Made by a program: the position numbers and the translations under genes. A DNA stretch of 64,000 bases from Pelobates cultripes (Eukaryota > Chordata > Amphibia > Anura > Pelobatidae): assembly GCA_933207985.1 (NCBI GenBank), contig OW240917.1, positions 119,344,378-119,408,377 on the forward strand, given 5' to 3'. Shown in pieces: positions 58,450 through 64,000 of this stretch. The notes beneath the pieces were generated by a model. That model was given only the letters and a program-made list of their open reading frames with translations, had not been told where the DNA came from and did no database searches. Every line of letters starts with the position of its first letter. Within the stretch, counting starts at the first letter, position 1.

Positions 58450-58995
58450 CCAAATTCAAACATGCAAAACTAAGCCATGCGCTCAAACTCCAAATACTTC
58501 TTGGTGGCAGCAATGACTATACTACTCATCAACCTCAATTTATAGAATAAATACCCCCAAAAAAGTTACCTGAGCACAAACCCAAATCCCTATGCACATT
58601 TATTTAACAGGGGTATTTTAGTATCACTCCAATGGCCATTAAAGTGCACGCTCACCCACCATGTAATGGCAAACATCTGCGGTGAGTCCTACATTAATAA
58701 TTCCCCTTGCTACTTTGTGGTAAAAGGTTAAATCTCTAATGAAAAAGAAAGAGGTGTTTGCTAAATTTCTGCACACTTACACATCCTTAATAGAGCACAC
58801 ATGGAGTGGGCGACAGCACTCTTACATAGCTTTGTAATAAAAAGCAAATACAAACATACAGACTTACGCCCTGCTCTCAAAATCCAACAACTGCTGGCCA
58901 CTCATAAGCCCCAATACATAGAATAAAAAAAATATCACATTTAAATAGCAGGAGGTTTCATAGTATCACTCCAATGGCCATTAAAGTGCAAGCCA
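58450..58995. repeat. Two-copy tandem repeat, ~340-395-bp period
   Basis: GTATCACTCCAATGGCCATT with AAAGTGCA occurs at 58,621 and 58,963. Upstream blocks (GCTCAAACTCCAAATACT and TCTCAAAATCCAACAACT) recur about 395 bp apart. The copies are diverged by substitutions and indels. Confidence 0.65.
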
Positions 58996-59129
58996 TAATT
59001 TAAAAAAATCAAGGGAGGAGTATTTTTTGCACAGAATTGACGTTTTGCAGTCCAGAATAGAGTACCCAGCTGCAAGAGTTACATGTGCCTGGAGTATAAC
59101 TTATACACGGCACAAATCTGCACATACAG

Positions 59130-59192
59130 ATGCCTACTACCATGACCACATCAAGTCACTGAAGTGGTCATGTGATTGGAGTAACCCTTTAA
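59130..59192. mobile_element. T2-type MITE right-end fragment
   Basis: Hairpin CATGACCACATCAAG / CTGAAGTGGTCATG followed by GATTGGAGTAACCCTTTAA (TTAA at 59189-59192). No left end. Confidence 0.5.
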
Positions 59193-59199
59193 TGGAAAA

Positions 59200-59535
59200 A
59201 GTTCAAATTGGCAGTTAGATATACTTACCTTAAGCTGACCCTCCTCAGTGTTGTCATCTTCTTGTCATCATATTTCTTCAGCTCTGGGTGACTTAATCTT
59301 TCAGGCGCCATTGTTACAGTACAAAATGGGTTCTGTGGAGGTTCTTACATGATCACGGGTTTTTGCATAAATTACTTCATGGATGAGTAATAAGGTGTCC
59401 AAAACACCCTACTTTTACTTATGTATACATTTTTCTTGCATTGGAATTTCAAAGATGTCCAGCACAGTCAAAAGTAGCTTTTCATAAAGATTCTAACTTT
59501 ATGAACAGATCAAAAGTAACAGAGCAATGTTAATC
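59200..59535. repeat. Relative of the 17.3-kb T2-type MITE
   Basis: ATACTTACCTTAAGCTGACC, GTTGTCATCTTC and TTTTCATAAAGATTCTAACTTTATGAA line up with ACTTACCTGAACCTGTCC, GTGGTCATCTTC and TTTCATAAGATTCTATCTTTATGAA at 17,390-17,745. The ends are worn. Confidence 0.55.
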
Positions 59536-59549
59536 TGTATAATAATGAT

Positions 59550-60725
59550 CAGGGCCGGTGCAAAACAATTTTGCGCCCTAGGCAAGGTCAGCTACTTGCG
59601 CTCCCTCCCCTCAAAATAACAACAATTGGCAACTCTGTGTGTCTCTTTTTTTCTCCCAGCCCCTCTGTGTGTCTCTTCTCCCCAGTACAGTAGTGTGTCT
59701 CTTTCTCTCCCAGCCCCTCTGTGTGTCTCTTCCCCAGCCCTTTTGTGTGTCTCTTTTTCTTCCTAGCCCCTCTGTATGTCTCTGTGCCCCCTAAGCCCTC
59801 TGTGTGTCTCTTTGTTCCCCAATCCCTTTGTGTGGCTGTTTTTCCCCTTCCCCAGCCCCTCTGTGTGTCTCTTATCTCCCCCCTAGCAATTTTCTGGGTC
59901 TCTTTGTCAGACCAAGCCCATTTGTGTGTCTCTCTTCTCCCAGAAGTCCCTCTGTATGTCTTTTTGTCACCAGCCCAGTCCTCTGAGTTTCTTTTTCTAT
60001 CCTCAACCCCTCTATGTGTCTCTTTGCCCCTCCTACCATTCTGTGTGCCTCTTTGCCCCCTCAGCCCTCTGTGTGTCTCTTCCCCTCCTTTGCCTTCTAT
60101 GTGCCTCTCCCCACTCAACCCTCTGTATGTTTCTATTCCCCAGCCCTCTATGTGCCTCTATACCCCAGCCCTCTGTGTTCCTATCCTCCCCAGCCCTTTG
60201 TGCGTCTTTCCCCCGTCAGCCCTGTGTGTGCCTATGCCCCCTTTCTGCACCTCTATCCCTCAGTCCACAATGTGCTTTTCCCCAGAGCCCACTATGTGTC
60301 TCCTCCAGCCCTTTGTGTTCTTCTCCCCTTAAGTCCTCTGTGTGTCTCTCCCCCCTTAGCAGTGTGTCTCCCCCCTCAGCCCTCTGTGTCCCTCTCTCCC
60401 CCTGAGCCCTTTGTGTGCCTTTCTTCTCCACAGTCCTTTGTGTGCCCCTCTCCCCCTCAGCTCTCTATGTGCCTCTCTCCTACCATCAGTCCCTTGAGTG
60501 CTCTCTTCCCCATAGCACTGGGTGCCTCTCCCACCCACCAGTGCTCTGCATGCCTCTCCTCTGCCCATCCCCACCTTGTGGTCTCTCCCCATCTCACCTC
60601 CCTCCTCAATGCAGCGTAGCCAAGCCGCGAACCTCGGTAGAGGAGCTCGTGTATCATCTACTCGTGAGACAGGAAGCACTGTGGTGCTCTATGTGAGCAC
60701 TTCCTGTGAGACTGGGTAGGGGATA
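59550..60725. mobile_element. Satellite-bearing hAT-type element H, right end not found
   Basis: Starts CAGGGCCGGTGCAAAAC with TTTTGCGCCCTAGGCAAGG. A 1-kb minisatellite and a GC-richer part containing GGAAGCACTGTGGTGCTC...GTGAGCACTTCCTGTGAG palindromic segments follow. No complementary right terminus or target duplication was seen before 62 kb, so it is truncated on that side. The same left end occurs at 4,898 and, worn, at 15,050. Confidence 0.6.
59635..60600. repeat. CCCTCTGTGTGTCTCTT minisatellite inside element H
   Basis: Units near CCCCAGCCCTCTGTGTGTCTCTTT, about 22-30 bp. The frames of 176-203 residues across it, on both strands, are low-complexity artefacts. Confidence 0.85.
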
Positions 60726-60869
60726 CAGAAGCTCCTTTACCATGGTCTGCACTTGGCCATGTTACATTCAGTGACTGGCAGGATGGTAGCACTGTGCAGT
60801 CCACTCCTGCCGTTTACCCAAAGACTCAGCCTAGTCTAGTGCCATGCTGACCCTGTAAATCATCTTAAA

Positions 60870-61110
60870 ATGGACATTGAAAGTCATGTGTTATTGTTTG
60901 CAGATGACACAAAAGTAGAAATGGTAATACATTATGAGCAGGATATGACTTATCTATACAGGGATTTAGCTAAATTACAAGGTTATATAATGGGATGAAA
61001 AACATACAAGCAATTTATAATCTTAGTGGTTAACATGGGGAAAACTGTAAGTGAGAAGGATTTGAAAATATTTATAGAAAACAAGCTAGGCAACAATGTC
61101 AGTCAGGAGC
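60870..61110 (+). pseudogene. CR1-like LINE scrap (catalytic-box region)
   Basis: Translates to LLFADDTKVEM, then YEQDMTYLYRDLAKLQGY, then KDLKIFIENKLGNNV, the same order as FADDTKL...CEQDIALLHRDL...KDLGIVIDNKLG in the 20-kb CR1 relic. It carries stops and is truncated at both ends. Confidence 0.75.
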
Positions 61111-62229
61111 TGTAAAAGCCATTTAGTTAGTTATTATCATGCTTAAAATTTGGTGTTAATTTAGCTGATTAAAATAATTGTTCAAATCATTTTAGCCATA
61201 ATTGTTTTTAACATACACACTTTATTAAGTTTCATTTTGCCAATTTTAAAACCATAGACCTCACCTTGAACAAGTTATAAAGCTATAAAAAAGTCTAGAA
61301 AATTTGTGTTTGTTAACTTCAGATAACCTATGCTGTGGCTTAAAAAGAGCTATTTAAAAGAGCGTCCGTTGCTAACGATACATCCTGAAATGTGGTATGA
61401 AGTCTGAATAACAATGCCTGTATGTGCTCATTTGCATGTCAAGCTTGGAACTCTAAGATAGTTGTGGAAAGATGATTTCTCTAGGATCTATTACCAAGGA
61501 GGACTTTTCAAAGTCCAACTTGAGATATGAAGGTGATGCACACCAGTAATTTCTCTTTTTACTTTAGAGAAAAGACATCTCAGAGGTAGTATGATATAAC
61601 ATATAAGCTTATGCTTTCTGGTAACCTATTTACAAACAAGACTGTACATAGGACAAGATGTCTTCCTTTGAGACTTGAAAAGAAAGGACATTTTCCTGCA
61701 ACATACAAAAGGTTTTTTTTACTGTAAGAACAATAAACATGTGTTATATATACAGTTTTATTCTGTAGAGAAAAAAAGCCTTTTTTCTTGAAACAAAAAA
61801 ATAAATTACCAAGAAGAAATCTGCCATTTTGAAATTAAGATGAGTTCTTTCCTGTTTGTAGTATGATTGGATATTGCTTCAGATAAGATGTTATACCGTC
61901 TTTTTGATCAACAGCAGAAATGAAGGGTGATAGGTTGAACCTGTGTTTGAATATTTCAACCTAGACTAGACATAGGACATTGGAGTGTGCATCTGTATGT
62001 TCTGGAGAGCGTGTATATTTACGCCTAGTTGGTCCATAGTTTGTTTCACAGTTTTTTTTATAGACACCATAATTTGAAACATATACACAGGTCTGAGATA
62101 TTATTTTTAAATGACATTTATGTCTCATTTGGGGCAGTTAGGCAGCAGGCCATGTATTAAAATTGCCCTCACAGACGTATAACAGACATGCATATTTCCC
62201 ACATAACAGACTTCCTTTGCTTACATTGC
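61111..62229. other. No recognised feature
   Basis: AT-rich sequence; no repeat ends or coding signature. Confidence 0.35.
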
Positions 62230-62699
62230 TTAAAGGGATACTATAGTCACCAGAACTATTACAGCTTAATAGTAGTAGTCTTTTCAATCTAAACACGGCC
62301 TATTCAGAGAAAAGGCAATGTTTACCTTGCTGCCTAGGAACACCCCTCTAGTGGCAGACACTCCACGCTCTTCATGGAGGCACTGAACCTTCCCCATTGA
62401 GATGCATTAATTCACTGCATCTCTATGAGGAGATGCTGATTGGCACAGAGTGAGCAGTAGACTTCCAATGCTTTTCTGTGGGAAAACATTAGATTGCCTG
62501 AGATCATCAAATTTGATGATCTCAGCCATGAAGGTGGAGGAAGGAGGGGCCAGACGCAGTGAGACAGGTGCAGTGTGAGAAGAAAGGTTAGTTTAAACAC
62601 CTTTTCATTATATGGGGTGGGGGGGGGCAGACACCTAAATAGTTATTTTAGCACTGTAGTGCCAGGAATACATGTTTGGACACTATAGTGCTAATTTAA
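62230..62699. mobile_element. Complete T2-type MITE (reference for the 50.6-kb split copy)
   Basis: TTAAAGGGATACTATAGTCACC at the left, GGACACTATAGTGCTAATTTAA at the right, TTAA on both sides, 470 bp. It contains two inner palindromes, GAGATGCATTAATTCACTGCATCTC and GATGATCTCAGCC-type. The interior matches, inverted, the halves at 50,608-50,844 and 53,586-53,761. Confidence 0.75.
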
Positions 62700-63410
62700 T
62701 AATGTGGCTAAGATGCCTCTGCCATGAGCTCCTGGAGGAGCCTGCTGGCTAGCCTCTGGCCCAAGTACTATGGGCCATGTAAAAGACCTTTTAAAAAGAC
62801 TTGGTTTGTGGGGTTTCCCTGTAGTGTCCGGGAACCAAACAAACCCACGAACTGCGGGTCACCCCTGTGCTAGTTAACCTTGCTGACCCCTATTGACACC
62901 TTAATAACCGATTCACACCTCAGTGTTCTAAGTGTTTGGCTGGGTGGCCGATGCTCGTATGCACAAACACGTGGGAACTGAGTTGGCGGCCATCTTGTTT
63001 GTATGAACGCAGGCAGCGGTGTTTGGTTGTCGAGTGCATGAAACTAAAATTGGGCATTCTACATCACCTTCCATCATCGCCTGTGTTTGTTTCTTTACAT
63101 CTTAGAAGAGCACTGTTCGGTGAAATCGTTCACATGAATTAGGTGAATTATCTCTACATAAGAACCAGAGGATTGGTTTGGGATTTTGTTCGGTTTTAGA
63201 CTCCCAAAATTGACCAACCGCTACCACTTTTCTTATGGAACTTTTTTGGGCAGAAGCCATGTGTGCGGTCGGTCAAAAGTTAACTTCCATGGAAAATCCA
63301 AACCACTGAACCGAACGGAGTGATTTTTGGATATGATGGTCACACAGATCAGGGCTTTCCGAGGATGTGACTCTTGAGGGCTTTCCATGGATATTGGGGG
63401 TACTTTGGGG
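62700..63410. other. No recognised feature
   Basis: Mixed-composition sequence. A short open frame at 62,936-63,142 has no recognisable domain. Confidence 0.3.
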
Positions 63411-64000
63411 CAGTGGCGGATCCAGAGCCTGATCTCGGGAGGGGCACTTGTAGATTATTTAAAGAAATAATCCAGACACAATAACTACTACAGCTCAGTG
63501 TAGTGGTTATGGTGTCAATAGTGCCGGGACCCCCTCCTAGAGTAAGTAGTCAAACCATTTAAGAACAGTTTGACAATTTACCTGAGGTCTGCTGGGAAAT
63601 GGGGCGGTAGTAGGGCATAGGAGCAGTGGTGTGTGTGAGTGGTGCAATGTGTAAGGGGTGCAGTGTGTGTGTGTGTGTGTGTGAAGGTTGTAGTGTGTGA
63701 GTAGGGGGGGCAGTGTAAGTCAGGGATGCAGTGTATGTGTGGGACAGTATGTGTGTGTAACAGTTGCAGTGTGTGTGTGAATGTGGGCAATGTGTGTGTA
63801 TGGGGCGGCAGTGTATGGGGGCAGTGTGTGTGTATGCGGGGCAGTATGTGTGTATGAGGGCAGTATGTGTATGGGGGGGCAGTATGTGTGTATGGGGGGG
63901 CACCATGGGGGGCAGTATGTGTGTATGGGGGGGCAGCATGGGGGCAGTATGTGTGTATGGGGGGGCAGCATGGGGGGGCAATATGGGGGCTATGTGTGTG
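63411..64000. mobile_element. hAT-type element I, left end, cut by the window edge
   Basis: Starts CAGTGGCGGATCCAGAGCC, a familiar hAT-like terminus. It contains a T2-type left end (TTAA at 63459, then AATCCAGACACAATAACTAC / GTAGTGGTTATGG) and a GT/G-rich minisatellite from 63,620 to the edge (units like GGCAGTATGTGTGTATGGGG). The right end is outside the window. Confidence 0.55.

Noticed and set aside
58450..58995. A third hammerhead array in the 0.34-kb tandem repeat
   Set aside because: No CTGANGA box with a following GAAA at suitable spacing was found on either strand.
59588..60619. Frames of 159-203 codons on both strands
   Set aside because: Translation of the CCCTCTGTGTGTCTCTT array, not a protein.

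Overview
The window reads as repeat-dense, AT-rich vertebrate DNA, most likely from a frog or toad. The inference rests on the mix of repeats: many TTAA-flanked miniature elements of the T2/Kolobok type (termini TTAAAGGRR, best known from Xenopus), hAT elements carrying internal minisatellites, CR1-, L2- and L1/Tx1-like LINE relics, and a young Tc1-like element. No host protein gene, tRNA or rRNA could be supported. Most long open frames are translations of GT/AC or C/T-rich low-complexity arrays or of dead transposons. The window is probably intergenic or intronic.

Layout: 1-4.6 kb is mostly unannotatable sequence with a T2 fragment (1.42 kb) and a foldback hAT MITE (1.94 kb). 4.6-7.1 kb is a hAT element with an 8-bp target duplication, holding a GT minisatellite and a 0.75-kb polypyrimidine tract. 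7.2-8.8 kb is an L2-like LINE relic split by a 194-bp insertion with a 13-bp duplication. 8.98-9.88 kb is a 2.8-copy tandem array whose units each contain a hammerhead-ribozyme fold, flanked by an 11-bp direct repeat; it looks like a retrozyme. 10.25-11.81 kb is a nearly intact Tc1-like DD37E transposon. 12.7-13.6 and 36.4-37.3 kb hold two solo LTRs of one family in opposite orientation. 16.9-17.8 kb is a Tc1 relic with a T2 MITE inside. 18.8-24.5 kb is a nest: T2 MITE, then hAT, then a CR1 LINE and a second hAT. 24.8-26.0 kb is another dead Tc1-like element. 28.0-29.9, 42.8-45.4, 50.8-53.6, 59.5-60.7 and 63.4-64.0 kb are further satellite-bearing hAT elements. 54.35-57.5 kb is an L1/Tx1-like LINE relic.

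The best candidate for an under-described system is the hammerhead array at 8,976-9,880. Core bases, three helices, the cleavage-site base and the outer stem I pairing are all present in copy 1. A truncated relative that ends at the same 3' point lies at about 1,717-1,828. The second theme is that nearly every large minisatellite here sits inside a hAT-type element, five of which have recognisable 8-bp target duplications, so arrays in this genome appear to be seeded and moved by non-autonomous transposons.

All family names come from motifs read by eye. No alignment, database search or folding program was run.
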